The position numbers and the translations under genes were made by a program. From NCBI RefSeq assembly GCF_011386835.1, contig NC_088792.1:237107894-237171893 (forward strand): a stretch of DNA of 64,000 nt. Direction: 5' to 3'. Each line of letters begins with the position of its first letter. Positions within the stretch are counted from its first letter, which is position 1. This DNA is from Chrysemys picta bellii. Lineage: Eukaryota > Chordata > Testudines > Emydidae. Under the pieces are notes generated by a model. It ran no database searches, was not told where the DNA came from, and saw only the letters and a program-made list of their open reading frames with translations. Shown here piece after piece: positions 1-12,376 of this stretch.

Positions 1-1289
1 TGACTTTATACACTCCTATAGTAAATATTTTGTTTTGCAGTAAAACAGGTTACCGGTGTAGTGAACTTATCTGCATTACTAGCCAGATTGATTTATACTG
101 GACAATATAAAGGCAAGAACACTGTGGGATTATGAAGTTGGTTAAGACACCAGAGAAAGAGCACTCTTTTGTTTAGTATGCACAAACTGATAACTCTGTC
201 TTCTGATTTGGCTTTATAGAGTATTAAATCATTTAGTTCATATGTCCTCAAGATATTTCTCCCGTTCTCTCCTGCTAAAATGAGTTGAGTTGCTACTTTT
301 GCCCATTGGGCAGAGATGGGAATGATCATTTCTAGTTCTGCAAATTATTTCCACAATAGCCCCCCCAAAATCCTTACCTGTGACCTGGGCCTTCAGGGTG
401 CGGACTAACCCTTGTAAGGTACTGAGCACCTTCAAATCCCACTCTTGTCAGTGTTGAAGGCACTCAGTCGAGGGAGCTCACCAACTCTCAAGAGACACTT
501 GGCACTTTGTAGGATCCAGACCCCTAATTTCTGGATTGATTTAGTTTCCCTTTTCTAATTGCACGCCACAGTAAAAGCTGTTTATTTAGTTATTTTTGTA
601 TGACATAGAACACAACACAGTTAGCAGTTTTTATATTTAGAAAACAATTTTAAAACTTTCACATTAAATTTCTTTCCAAAAGAAAAACTAATTTTAGTTT
701 CCTTTGGTTCCACCCCTCTTCCTGGATTAAGTGGAGAGAAGGAGGATTGGAACTACTAATTTTTTTATCACTGTGCAAAATATGCCTAGAACACAAGAAT
801 TTCAACTGGCATTAGCTATAAGCAAATTTCCAGTTGTATTTAAATGTGTGACTATAAAATATTTCTACTGGCATTTCCTTACCAGTTAGCAGCTGCTACA
901 ACAGTCTCCAAACATCTATTAAGTAAAGGAAGACATTTTGTAATATAGATTAATAGAGAAATGAGCAAGAGGATGAGATGGGGAAAAAAAGCTTGAATAC
1001 AAGTACCTTTTGTTCTTAATTAGAGAAGTGTAAAAACAGACAGATTTTCAATATAAGTGTTAGACTTCAGTTGAATTCCATAAATTATATTAAGTGTAGT
1101 TTAACATGTTTAATTTCAGACATCACCAGCACTAATCAGATACGGATTTTAGAAAACAATTTATTCCATTTCAATGGAATTTCCATATTACTAGCTGTAA
1201 TCTCAGATATGTAAATGGTAGCCAAAGCTGGATGTGATGCTTCAGTTAAGAATTTTTTTTTTTTTTTTTTTGCCCATTGTTTCTTCTAG
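1..1289. other. AT-rich intron, no gene seen
   Basis: Unique-looking AT-rich DNA with no long open frame and no repeat I recognise. It ends in a run of T (about 1253-1271) and a pyrimidine-rich stretch that forms the acceptor of the exon at 1290. A sequence like a splice acceptor near position 40 is followed directly by an in-frame TAA and has no good donor, so I do not call an exon there. Confidence 0.5.
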
Positions 1290-1365
1290 CATCTTCTTGC
1301 CAAATCTTCTGGAGCGCTTGTAATTTCCTCTGTACAGAGCCCAACAGGCTCATCAGCAGCAGAAG
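1290..1365 (+). CDS. Putative internal coding exon of an unrecognised host gene
   Basis: A 76-bp segment lies between a strong acceptor (a long T run, then TTTCTTCTAG) and a donor (AAG then GTAAAC). From its first base it reads as 25 open codons, HLLAKSSGALVISSVQSP followed by TGSSAAE, plus one extra G. It therefore starts in phase 0 and ends in phase 1. The leftover G joins the first two bases (AA) of the exon at 60431 to give GAA, so the two are phase compatible. A second frame is also open, so the reading is not forced. I do not recognise the protein. The residues look like a linker: small, polar, with no domain signature. The call rests on splice signals and phase, not on similarity. Confidence 0.42.
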
Positions 1366-4300
1366 GTAAACATAATAGATGTGAGGAATTTCTGGAGATT
1401 TATGAGGTTTAGCTTTCTGAAATGTACACTGTGTCTGGCAATCCTAGTACGTGGCCACATGTGGACTCTACGAATTGAAAATGTTATAAATGGGGCATCG
1501 TTTAGCCCTTGTTAAGAATAAGATTTAGGAACAAAAGATGCATTCTGCGATAGCATTTAAAAGTGGTTTCTGCCCTGCAACAGCACATTTTAGCTAAAAA
1601 GGATAATCATCAGTGAGGTTAAGCTTTTATAAAAATGTCTGCGAAATTTGGCAAAGAGATTAATTTCCCCATTATTTAATAAATTAAGCTTACTACATCC
1701 AGTAACCCCTATCTCCTCATATTGAAACAATCAGACCAGAGATCATTATATAGCATCCCAAGAATATAAAACTACTCTGAAACTAAGAAGTTTGGCATTA
1801 GTGGGATTTGGCATGAGATGCTACAGAGCCAATAATGTAAGCGTCATAACTGTACCATTACTCTAAAAGATAATTTGTTCAGTTCTGCCATCTGTTTACG
1901 AAAATGTAATTGAAAAATTGCAATCTATCAATCCATCACTTTATTGAGCTGAAAAACAAAGTTATATTAGTGAAGGCAGAAATATGCCATCCTAATGATC
2001 ATGATAATATCACTGCATGTTAAAGTGATCTTTTAACCTTTGTCAGTGGGCTAGACTGATATTAATTAATCAGCTTGAATGCTGTCAACATCTCAAGAAC
2101 TAGAGTGCTCATTCCTATTCTGTGCCAGGCATTTCTCTGCATCTTTTTCTTTTATATATCTAGCTAGAAGAGGCTAGAAGGGTATTAGCAGAACAGCAGA
2201 GAGAGAGCGAGAGGGGGCCTCTTCTTCCTGCCCATTGTTTACCTGTAGTATTGCCTGATGGAAGAATGCATGTCCATAGGGTTAGTTTTATCATGACCTG
2301 TTTCATCACCATTCTCAAGGACTTGCATAAATGAGAGATGGGATCTTATGGAGATAATTATTGCTGAGAACATCACTTTAACCCGCATCATCTTCCACAG
2401 TACACTGAAAGAGGGGGAAAGGTAGCCTTTTGTCAAAGACGTGCTTAAACAAAAGCTTGTCTGACTTCTGAGGTGAACGGCACTTGAAATGTTGCTGCTT
2501 GATGCATTTAAAATCTAAAGAACTTTGCATGGCTGTCTTGTGCTTTTGTTTCTTCTGAGTGATAATGCTTTAGGATGCTTCCAACCATAGCTTAATTACT
2601 AAGATTGAAATGATAACCATTTACATATCAGCTTTAGGCCAATAACCGACTCTAATGGACACTGTTTTATAAAAGTTTTTTTTTTTATTGATTTTTTTGG
2701 ATTTCTCCCCTTTCACTGACACTATGAGCACAGACTAAACCTGAGAGAATGAACATTTTTATTTTCCAGCATTCATGTGTGTTTCATAAAATGTGCGGGC
2801 AACTTAAAAGCGTAGTAGTATTTTTGAGCTTCATGGTGAATATAATGTATTTCAAAGACCAGGGAATAAAATAGCTAGCTATCATTGGAAAACAACATTT
2901 AATTATTAATGAAACTAAGACATTGGCTTGGGATAAAATGAAACTGCTTATTTACGGGAGATTTTACAGCAAAGGTAAATAATAAAATCTCTTCTTTAAC
3001 CTAACCTGCACAGTGCGTCCGATTAAGGCATTTCTTAACACTGAAAATACAAGTAAAACATTTCTAACTTTCCTGCAAAATAGGTGTTTTGAGAGTTTTT
3101 GTACAGGTTTTATGTGCATTTATCATTTGAAGCTATTGTGGAAGTAGCATTAGTGCCCCGCAATTCCATCTTGTCTGTGAAAGTAATGTTTGGAAAGTGA
3201 AATAACAATGATGTTAATCCAGTTTTTTTATAATCAGCCCCCTATGTATATAATATTTATGTTATTGTCTGTGCAGGGTTTTCTTTTCCTAGAAGCATTT
3301 CTTATCTACTAGAATTCTTGTTTGACAAATGAGATTGGATTACTAAGTCACAGCAGTATATACTGGTTGATATATTGCTGTAGAATTGATAATTCAAAAA
3401 AGCAATGCAGTATTTGAGAGTTAATTTTTTTCTAATAGATACAAGAAAATAATGCTGCATACTAGATTTTTTTCATGTTTGTTATCTAAGCTTTACCAGG
3501 TTTAGACTAGTTATTGACTCAGTAAATGTAAAAAATGTTGATATGCTGTCAATATTAATGTAGATGTCAGACCAACACTAGTCCCTAATGTATGTAAGAG
3601 CAAGTATTTTTTACCTTGATACAGAAAGGCAGTCATGTGTGAGATTTAATATACATCCTAATCTATCTTGTCATTGCACTAGCCATGGGTGATGTGCTAA
3701 TGTATGGGCAACCATTTTCTTTTTCTCTTCACACAATGGAATAGATACACATGAATGACAGCCAAGTCTCCACTCTGTAATTATTTGGAGGGCAGTTAGA
3801 ATGCATAGCAGGAACACAGAAGATTTACCTATACGCTTAAAGACTATGACTTTTTAAAATTTCCAGTGAGTCTAACCATATAATTAATAAACACTAGTAA
3901 AGCTGAATAAGGTTCATAGCAAATACATATCTAGGAATTGGTCATTAAAAACTTGGTCAAACATATTTTAATGTATACATGTTTATATCATCATTCCAAT
4001 TCCCTTTCTTGTTAAAATATCTCTGTTTTATAATACAGTTTGGTTTCAAGTGTAGTTAAGAAGTGAATATGCAAATAAACCCTTTAATTAAATGTATATT
4101 TTATATTTATTTTCATTTCCTCTCTTCTGCATTTACCTTTCATTCATGGAAATGTTGAATCAAGCATATAAGTTGACACACTGTGAGATAAGCAAGCAAA
4201 AAATTAATGTCTATAGCATGTCTCATCTTTGTGCATATTGGCAAAAACCAGAAACCTGAATATTACTTCTTTATATAAAGGACATTTTTGATGAGATTGC

Positions 4301-5252
4301 AGTTTTCTAAAAAGTGAGTTTAAAATTACATATTTCTTTACGCAGCTTGAATCAACAAATCTTTGACTTCTCATATTAATTTATAATATAGTTTCCTTTT
4401 GTTGCTCTTTTCCAACTATAAGGAACAGTCTTTACACATTGAATCTGTCTTTGTGCTAGAAAAAATGAATAGGGGGCACTGTCCCAATCACAAAAATAAG
4501 CAGCTGTCTGCACTTCAGTATTTATTTTTTTACTATATATTTGAGGTGTTCCTTTTGCTCCTCTTTACTTGGATGCTTTTATTTGTAGTTCAAAGGTATT
4601 GCTTTAGTTGCACACTCTAATATTGAGTACAAAAGCAAAATTACTGTATACATCATCACTAAATAATCTAAATTAAAGACTGGAGTAATTTCAGCTGTGG
4701 ATACTGCATGCAAAATTCTGCTCACAGAGCTTTATATGGAAATATTCCATGGGGGGCAGGGTGGAGCCCTATTTTTAGAATAAATGTTATAAACTCACCA
4801 TGCTACTTAGGTTTCCTACAAGTGGCTCTTCTTCTCTGAGATGGTAATATAAGGGCTAAATTGTTACCTTATGTTTTCATGGGGCAGGTTTGTGACCACT
4901 GACAATTACAATTTACAAAAATGACAATGATTATGGACATTTACATACTTGACTGCAGCTATTATTTTTATTTGAAATACAAAGACTTTCAGTGGACAAA
5001 GGATATTAAGAGGGGATGTTTTTATCTTTACTGGCTGCTGTAAAAATTCCCATCGAAGTAAAGCTACTCTGATGAACCAGCAAAAGAAGTTCACATGTGA
5101 TGGGAAGTAGTCAATCACACTTTTGTGAGAGTCCTGTGTAAAGCCGTGTTGTGAGCAGCTAAGCTGTAGGCTCAGTCCTTTGTCTATCTGTCTGGTACTC
5201 ATTGTAAAATCTGAGTACTTCTCAAAGTTAATAAAAAGAACAATATGCTAAT
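1366..5252 (+). other. Intron, AT-rich, no recognisable element
   Basis: Long stretch of AT-rich sequence between the first exon and the first palindromic element. Short open frames occur on both strands (for example 4399-4620 and 4906-5202) but have no splice context, domain or family look. I see no repeat that I can name. Confidence 0.5.
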
Positions 5253-5370
5253 GACCAGATTCTACAGATGCTTTACTCTGTGTGTAACTTTACTTATGTA
5301 AGTCACATTGACTTCTATGGAACTAATTACATGAGTAAATCTACTCCCCTGCTTAACTGTTTACAGGATC
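5253..5370. repeat. Palindromic MITE-like repeat
   Basis: The left half (CAGATTCTACAGATGC, then GTAACTTTACTTATGTAAG) is roughly the reverse complement of the right half (CATGAGTAAATCTACTC, then TTTACAGGATC). The centre reads CATTGACTTCTATGG. This is the same design as the elements at 12502, 23922, 39770 and 56701. It is a non-coding fold-back DNA transposon relic by structure. Confidence 0.55.
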
Positions 5371-6234
5371 ATAAGAAATTCAAACTGTGGTGAGACATAG
5401 ATGATAGCAAAGCAGTTTGGCTTGCAGTAAAGGTACTCATAAACTAATGGGTTTCTTAAGAATATACATTTAAATGACCACTCAGCCCGCCCTAGTTTAA
5501 CTTACACCACAAAACCTACAGTCAGCTAACATTTAGGGTGTGAGTTAAATCTGAATATCCTACCTTTTAAAGGCTGCAACTCACCTTGTTATATATTAGT
5601 GGTATTGCACAATGGTATGTCAGCACCAAGATAGTATGAGGATAAGTGAAGATATAGATGTTGCTTGAAGGTCATACATCATATAGGCATAATGACATTG
5701 GTTTAGAAAAGAGTTTGTGTGTTAATCTTTTGGGTTTTTTAATCAGATCCTTAATTTTACTTGAGTTTAGGTTTTCTGTGATTTAATTTTCTTTGTTTTA
5801 AGCACTTAAAAAGCATTCATGTAGTGTATGAGAGTACAAACCACTTCATTTAGTGTCTTTGCAGCCTGTCATGTTAATATGTAAATACATGTGCATATGT
5901 ATTTAGACAAATCTAAAACCATGTATTATTTACATTCCGTAAGAGCTTCTTCTGAGCCATTACAGTCTATTATGTAAATATGTATTTAGACTATATTTAA
6001 AAGGCATAATATTTTTTTAATTTCATTGGATTTTTTGACTTGATAGGTCATAATGGCTAGGATCCTTTACATGGTAGCTCATAATTTATTTCAGTCTTTA
6101 TTATAGATCTTGCGGTGATGTTAATATGAATTTGCATATAACACATGCTGCGAGGAGAAGTTACTGTGCACATAAAGATTAATAATTCACAAATTTTAAA
6201 TGGAAAAAAGTACATCAAAACATCAGTTTACATA
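5371..6234 (+). other. Intron, no recognisable element
   Basis: AT-rich sequence with several copies of the words ATGTAAATA and GTATTTAGAC between 5870 and 6000, apparently chance or weak local duplication. No gene or named repeat is seen. Confidence 0.45.
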
Positions 6235-6379
6235 AGGGTGAAATTTACCCTTTTTTCAGAGGACCAGCACAAAGCCCATCAATCACTTAAGTCTCACTTA
6301 AGCCCTGAAAATATGGCTTAAGTGAAATTTAAGAGGTTCATAGGCCTTGTGCCAGCCATCTGCAGAGGGGTGAATTTAA
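6235..6379. repeat. Palindromic MITE-like repeat
   Basis: The left arm begins AGGGTGAAATTTACCC and continues CAGAGGACCAGCACAAAG. The right arm contains CTTGTGCCAGCCATCTGC and ends AGAGGGGTGAATTTA, close to its reverse complement. The loop region has repeated CACTTAAG and CTTAAGTGA words. Non-coding. Confidence 0.55.
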
Positions 6380-7963
6380 TCAGTAAAAGCATAATACATT
6401 TCAAACTGCCCCCAGTAGCCAGAACTGAATTATCAGGTCTTCCCAGGGAAGACTCCATGGACTCTCAGCTGGCCAGCCAGTCATATGTCTATTACTATAC
6501 AGGTTACCTCATATAAACCATCAGGGCCTTGGTGTATTTACCTGGCCTGCAGAAACTAACCTTTCATTTTGAAAACAAAGTAAATTTCTGACCACCAGGA
6601 TTGTAAATGTTACACGTCAAATCTTAACATTAAAGCAACGCATTGTTGGCTTCCTGAATCAGCAAATGGCCTGAACAATGGCTCTTAAAAGTGTCAATCC
6701 CTCTACCCCACAGTAATGTGATTGGGGTGTTAACTCTCGAGTCTAATGGTGCCACTTTAAATGCTGGTATTAACTATCCAGTTACTGATCATATGTGATG
6801 GGGTAGGAAACAGGGAGTGAAGCCCACAGGAGGAAATGGTAGTTGTTCAAGGGAAAGAAATTCAGATAAAAGAAAGGCGGGAAGATAGAAAGATAGGAAA
6901 GCAGGCCTGAAATAGAGAAAGGTGAATGGGGAAGGAAAAAAATAAACGGTAGGAGGAAATAGCTGTGTTCTTGAAGGGGGGAGAGCATACTTACCTGCTG
7001 AGTGATGCTGTATGCAATGACAATGTACTAAACCAAATAATAAATAATAACTAAAAGTTTAATGGCTACATAAAGAGCGTAGTCTAGTCTTAATCTTTGA
7101 CATCCATCAGTGGGGGATTCATTGTAGATTGAGAGCAATGTCCAAGTTCATACTTCAGCTCATGATCCATAATTGAATATAGAATTTGGCCCAGTGATAG
7201 ATTTAGAGCTATCCTGTAATAATTTATGAATACTGTAAGTTGGCTTGCTTGTGGAGGTAGTGTCTACTGTCTGAATATATTGGGTTAACTCAGTTGAGGT
7301 CTATCAGAACATAAGCAGGATAGAAAGTAGCCCCAGATAACCACTTATCAGCGAACATGTAAGTGTTGTTAAGGGACACTGCTTGAACAATTAGTTTTGA
7401 TTGTGTGTCTGGGTCTCAATCCTGCCCATGAAACTGGTTTTGACAAGAAAAGGCCAAGGCCTACAAACACAGGAGAACAACGAATCCTAGTAGGGCTTAA
7501 AGGTGTATATTCTCTCAGGAGAAGGGAAAGCAGAGGAGGGAAGAAGACTGAGACACAGGAAACAGCTGTGGGGTGTCTGCAGAAGTTAGTCTTGTCCGGG
7601 TCACCAGCATAGGATGGTAGGGCTTTAGGACATGCATGTTTTGAAATCAGTTGTTTTCCTCTAGTGCTTTGTTTTTCACTGATAGATAAACAGTACTTCA
7701 GTTTTAAGAAGGTTGTTTGTTTGATCTCTGTATATCACTGGTCACAAACTCTTGAAGGGAAGAACTGCAGGTGCCCAAACTGGACCTGCAAGGTAATAAT
7801 GGTTGATACACAGTATACTGCAGTGCAGGGGCTTGTCTAGGAGTGAGGAAAGTGTGAATTTGCATCCGAAGATAGGTAAAGACATGAGGAAGATCCCTAA
7901 GGGGGTACACTTCCAGAGACCAGAAAGGAGAGCGAAGTGCAGCTAGCCCTATAACTGGATAGA
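6380..7963 (+). other. Intron, purine-rich patch
   Basis: Mostly unremarkable intron. A purine-rich stretch at about 6815-6985 (repeated GGAAAG, AGAAAG and GATAG words) explains the low-complexity minus-strand frame there. Small frames at 7397-7612 and 7704-7910 show no coding evidence. Confidence 0.4.
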
Positions 7964-8452
7964 ATCATAGAATCATAAGATGCAAAGGGACCTCGAGAGT
8001 TCTAGCTCAGTCCCCTGCACTCAAGGCAGGACTAAGGATTATTAGATCATCCCTGATGGGTGTTTGTCTAATTTGTTTTTAAAAATCTTGAATGACAGAG
8101 ATTCCACAACCTCCCTAGGCAATTTATTCCAGTGCTTAACCATCCTGACAGTTAGGAAGTTTTTCCTAATGTCCAACCTAAACCGCCCTTGTTACAATTT
8201 AAGCCCATTGCTTCTTGTCCTATCCTCAGAGGTTAAGAAAAACAATTTTTCTCCTTTCTCCTTGTAACAACCTTTTGCATGCTTGAAAACTGTTATCATG
8301 TCCCCCTCAGTCTTTTTTCCAGACTAAACAAACCCAATTTTTAAAATCTTCCCTCATAGGTCATGTTTTCTAGACCTTTAATCATTTTTGTTGTTCTCCT
8401 CTGGACTTTCTCCAGTTTGTCCACATCTTTCCTGAAATGTGGCTCCCAGATA
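7964..8452 (-). mobile_element. CR1 LINE fragment, 3' end, antisense
   Basis: Reading on the minus strand, this is the end of the CR1 reverse transcriptase frame followed by the 3' UTR. The plus strand starts with the inverted terminal octamer repeat (AGAATCATAGAATCATA), then the diagnostic words GGGACCTCGAGAG, CACAACCTCCCTAGGC, TTATTCCAGTGCTTAACC and GCCCATTGCTTCTTGTCC. It stops near CATCTTTCCTGAAATGTGG, so it is 5' truncated, as is usual for CR1. The same segments recur in the copy at 54683-56645. Non-functional. Confidence 0.85.
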
Positions 8453-9432
8453 GTCCCTCATTACAGAATGAGTTTCCACAGTTCCAGGGAACATCTTCTC
8501 TACTTACCTACCCATGAACTAGAGCTTTATCCCATGTCTGGGATGATTTTATCAGGGTCTTCAAAAATATTATTTTGCTAATGTGACTTCAGTTATTTAG
8601 TCCTGACTTCTTACATTTTTTGTCCTCTGTATTTGGCCAAAACAACATTGCTGGCATGTTGCTGTGAGTAGTAAAGAAGTTCTGAGTTCCTTCTTTGTTA
8701 ATTGTTTTAGAATGACCCGTTCTATAAATAGCTTCCCAGGACAGACCCTAGATTTGGTAAACTGCTTTGCAAAGTACCCTACATGTAGCCCCACTTGGCT
8801 CTTTTTCCAGCTTTTTGGCATGGGTCAACACTCATTGAAGTCAGTGGAAGGACTCTAATGAATTCCTTGGGCTCTTTGACAAGATATCTTTATCTTACTT
8901 ACAGCACCCAACCATCCTACTGTTGCCTCATGCTTGCCTGCAACCACACTCAAGATGCAGCAAACTCCAGCACTTCTAATCCTATTTGTGAGGCTGCATA
9001 GCCTCAGGTGAGCTCCGTACACGGATTGGGGATCTAGGAGGTTGGGCCAAAGTGAATCTTTCCAAGTTAAGCCATTTTATCTTAATGCTGCATTGGCATT
9101 CTTGAGACATGCATGCAACAGTGCCCACCAAATTTCCAATGTACAGTCTAAGCCATTTTACAGTTAAACTCATGAATCTTTGCATACATTTTTACACTCA
9201 TCTATTTTAAAAATGTCTAAACCAGTATTTCTGGAAATCTATCTAAAATTGTTTGTCGATAGGAATCTATGTGCAGAATTATTACTGGATAGAGGCACTG
9301 ATGCAAATACAGAAACTTGTGCACATTTGTGCCTGCAGTTCCATGACTGCCTAAGCAGATAAGAATTTAAACACTGGTACAGACACACAATTGCAGATAT
9401 GCTATAGCGCAGACTTGATGCAGAAATTAGCC
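8453..9432 (+). other. Intron, no recognisable element
   Basis: No gene or named repeat. Overlapping small frames at 8597-9185 on both strands have no splice or domain support. Confidence 0.4.
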
Positions 9433-9524
9433 CGGTGAGGTTCTATGGCCCTTGGTTATGCCGGAAGTGAGACTAGATGATCTTAAAGGTTCTTTTAGGC
9501 CTTCAAATCTATGAGACTATGAAT
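9433..9524 (+). mobile_element. CR1 LINE 3' terminus, short fragment
   Basis: About 90 bp of CR1 tail in plus orientation: GGTTCTATGGCCCTTGG, then AGACTAGATGATCTTAAAGG, then CTTTTAGGCCTTCAAATCTATGAG ending in the octamer-like tail. The same end is seen at 12300-12385. Confidence 0.7.
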
Positions 9525-10959
9525 AATTGGGCATATAGTAGCAGTAATTGCACGTGAAGATGTAAGCAATCAGTTGCATGCAAAACTTAAGTCACATATA
9601 TGTTTTTTAAAAATTTGGCTCTATATTTGAAGTTTTAGTGTGAAATAAATGTTTGCTGAGTAGTGGTAAACCCCTGGATTACCAGCAGTTTCCAGAGCTT
9701 GCCTCTCCTGCTTTTAAGGTGTTTCCATGTACTCATTTCACACTTCAGCTTGAGGAAGTTTTGGAAGATGGGCCATCAGTGCCCACACCTTTGACCAAGT
9801 GCTTAAATTGCTACCTATATTGCCACTCTTTCTCCTCTGAGGCCGCAGTGAATCTTCTTCCTTTGGGGAATCCTAGCTGGTCCTGTCCCCCAATAACACT
9901 CCACAATTGCAATTAGATTAAGGATTGTTTGAAACATTGGGAAACAGAAACAAAAATGGTGGACTGTCTTCACCCACCCACCCACACACACTTCACTAGG
10001 GATCACAGAGCTGCCAGTGCAACCCAAAGTAAACTACTGTGCAACTAGATTGGCCAAATGATGTATTGATGAATCAGCACATTTCCAGTCAGCCTCAACC
10101 AGTGTGACTCCTATAGCGCCTTGGAGAGAATTGAAAGCGGCCTGCCCTAGGTGGAATTCCCAGAGGCCTCTGTGGAGGTATTGGCCCTTACTTTCCCAGG
10201 GGTGAATCCCGCTGCTAACATAGCTGCACCTGAGGGCATAAGGGTGTGCAGTTTGAGTGAATCTGTTTCAAATTTGATAAAAAGGAAGCCAAGTAAATCA
10301 TAACTAGCCTAAAGCTGGGTAACGGTGTAGCTGGTCAAGATTAATCTTTTCATTAGAGTTTATTGACTAAGCAAGATTTAAAGACTTACCACTTAACAGG
10401 GCCTATATGACTGTTTTTCCAGCAGCTTGTTAAGTTAGTCACATTCAAACATCTCCCAATCACTTCAGCTCACAAGGATTTATAAATGATGGAAATGATG
10501 AAACACACACCTTTTTGTGGTATTACTATTAGTGGATAATGTTATATTTATTGTGCAGTTTAAGGGTCTGTTCAGGCCCAAATTGCCTCCTCAACCACTG
10601 GTCTGTGAAAATAACTGAGATGTGGAAGCTACTACTTATTCCCTCTCTGAAAAGGATGTGTACTGCCCATTTTGGCTGTATGTGTCCCACAGACAGCATC
10701 CCGAGGTGGACGTTTGACTGCATTGTGTCTACTAATGTCTTAGTCTGGGGGTGAGTTCTTCCTTGTCTGACCGTCAGTCAATCAGAGAAGTATTTTTAAA
10801 TAGACTGAAGATATGTCAGGGCAGATGACTAAGAAAGGAAGATCAGCCACCAAATTTAAGGGACTCCCTTTCAGTAAGGTAGTCAAGCAGTCAAGTAATC
10901 ACACTGACTGTTCATTTGCCCCAATATCTTGCTGATTCAGTGCAAGAGTGGGTGAATGA
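9525..10959 (+). other. Intron, no recognisable element
   Basis: No gene seen. Contains small overlapping frames (9653-9916 plus, 9815-10027 minus, 10529-10754 on both strands) with nothing to support them. The CR1 at 10960 may begin some tens of bases earlier in decayed form. Confidence 0.4.
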
Positions 10960-10974
10960 TCCCCTAAATCATCA

Positions 10975-11460
10975 TTGAGCAGATGTGTTTCCAGTGGGAT
11001 CCCACAGGGATTGGGTCTTGTCCCTACGCTATTTAACATTTTTCTCAATGGAAGAAGACATAAAATGATCACTTCTAAAGTTTTCAGACAATGCAAAAAT
11101 TGTGGGAATGAAGAGGACATGTCACTAATTCAGAGAAATCTAGATTGCTTCATAAACTGGGTGCAAGCAAACAACATGCATTTTAATACAGTTAAATGTA
11201 AATGTATACATCTAAGAACAAAGATTGTAGGCCATACTTACAGGATGGGGAACTCTATCCTGGGAAGCAGTGACTCTGAAAAAGATTTGGGGGTTGTGGT
11301 GGATAATCACCTGAGCATGAGGTCACCCTATGTGACACTGGCTAAAAGAGTTAATACAATCCTCAGATGCATGAACAGGGGTATCTCGAGTAGGAGTAGA
11401 GAGGTTATTTTACCTCGGTATTTGGCACTGGTGCGACCACTGCTGAAATACTGTGTCTGA
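10975..11460 (+). pseudogene. CR1 reverse transcriptase fragment
   Basis: A 161-codon open remnant of the CR1 ORF2 reverse transcriptase and its thumb region. In an active LINE this enzyme copies its own RNA at a nicked target. Motifs seen are IPQGLGLVPTLFNIF (the block before the catalytic site), NMHFNTVKCKCIHL, EKDLGVVVDNHLS and REVILPRYLALVRPLLKYC. The start Met is not a real start. The residues after FNIFLNG are out of frame with the family, so the catalytic Asp pair is lost. The usual ORF2 is about 900-1000 residues, so only a small part remains. Confidence 0.8.
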
Positions 11461-11793
11461 TTCTGGTGTCCACAATTTAAGAAGGTTGTTGATAAATTAG
11501 AGAGGGCTCAGAGAAGATCTATGAGAATGATTAAAGGATTCAAAAACAAGCTTTATAGTGGTAGACTGAAGGCGCTGAAATCTGTTTAACTTAACTAAGA
11601 GAAGATTATGGGGTGACTTGATTAAAGTCTATAAGTACCTACACAGGGAACAAATATTTAATAATGGGTTCTTTGATGTAGCAGAGAAAGGTATAACATG
11701 ATCTAATGGCTCGAAGCTGAAGCTAGAGAAATTCACACTGAAGATAAGGCATACATTTTTAACAGTGAGGGTAACTAACCATTGGATCAGTTT

Positions 11794-11801
11794 ACCAAGG
11801 G
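11794..11801. repeat. Left target-site duplication of hAT-like element
   Basis: ACCAAGGG, matched by CCCCAGGG at 12213-12220 (6 of 8 identical). CR1 sequence continues directly on both sides, which supports an 8-bp duplication. Confidence 0.5.
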
Positions 11802-12212
11802 CATGTCTACACTATAGCACTACATCAGCGCAGCCGCAGCATATCAGGTGAAGACACATGATGCTGATGGGAGAGTGCTCTCCCGTTGGCATAATTACTC
11901 CACCTCAGCGAGAAGTTGAAGCTATGTCAGCGGGAGAGCGTCTCCCTCCGACATAGCGCTAGTGTGGACAGGAGCGCCACCAGCTTTTCTGCCACCCCCT
12001 ACGGAGGCGGCGGAAGGTCCCACCACCAAAATACCACCGCGGTCGCCGCCCCCCAAATTGTAGCGCCCTAGGCGACCGTCTAGGTCACCTATTGGGTTGT
12101 GCCGGCCCTGGGTGTGGACAGCGCGAAACTTGCGTTGCTTGGCGGGGGGGGGGGGAGGAGTCACACCCCGAGCAACGTAAGTTATATCGACTTAAGCAAT
12201 AGTGTAGACCTG
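11802..12212. mobile_element. Non-autonomous hAT-like transposon inside CR1
   Basis: The left end reads CATGTCTACACTATAG and the right end, reverse complemented, reads CAGGTCTACACTATTG, giving terminal inverted repeats of about 16 bp. Flanking 8-bp duplications are diverged but alignable, which is the hAT signature. Inside are GC-rich arms (GGGAGAGTGCTCTCCCG, AGCGGGAGAGCG) with partial palindromy and no coding capacity. It is itself interrupted at 11969-12110 by another element. Confidence 0.7.
11969..12110. mobile_element. Second hAT-like element nested in the first
   Basis: A 142-bp insertion. The left end is CAGGAGCGCCACCAGC and the right end reverse complemented is CAGGGCCGGCACAACC. It is flanked by AGTGTGGA (11961-11968) and GGTGTGGA (12111-12118), an 8-bp duplication with one mismatch. 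It is GC-rich and non-coding. The CAGGGCCGGC end type recurs at 54934-55342 and is related to 15930-15998. Confidence 0.65.
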
Positions 12213-12376
12213 CCCCAGGGGTTGTGGTGGATTCTTCATCACTGGCAATTTTTAAATCAAGAGTAGATGTTTTTCTAAAAGCTCTGTTCTAGGAATTATT
12301 TTGGGGAAGTTTTATGGCCTGTTATACAGGAGGTCAGACTAGATGATCACAGTGGTCCCTTCTGGCCTTGGAATCT

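Noticed and set aside
40..100. Exon after TTGTTTTGCAG at the window start
   Set aside because: The next bases are TAA in phase 0, and no consensus donor follows at a usual distance.
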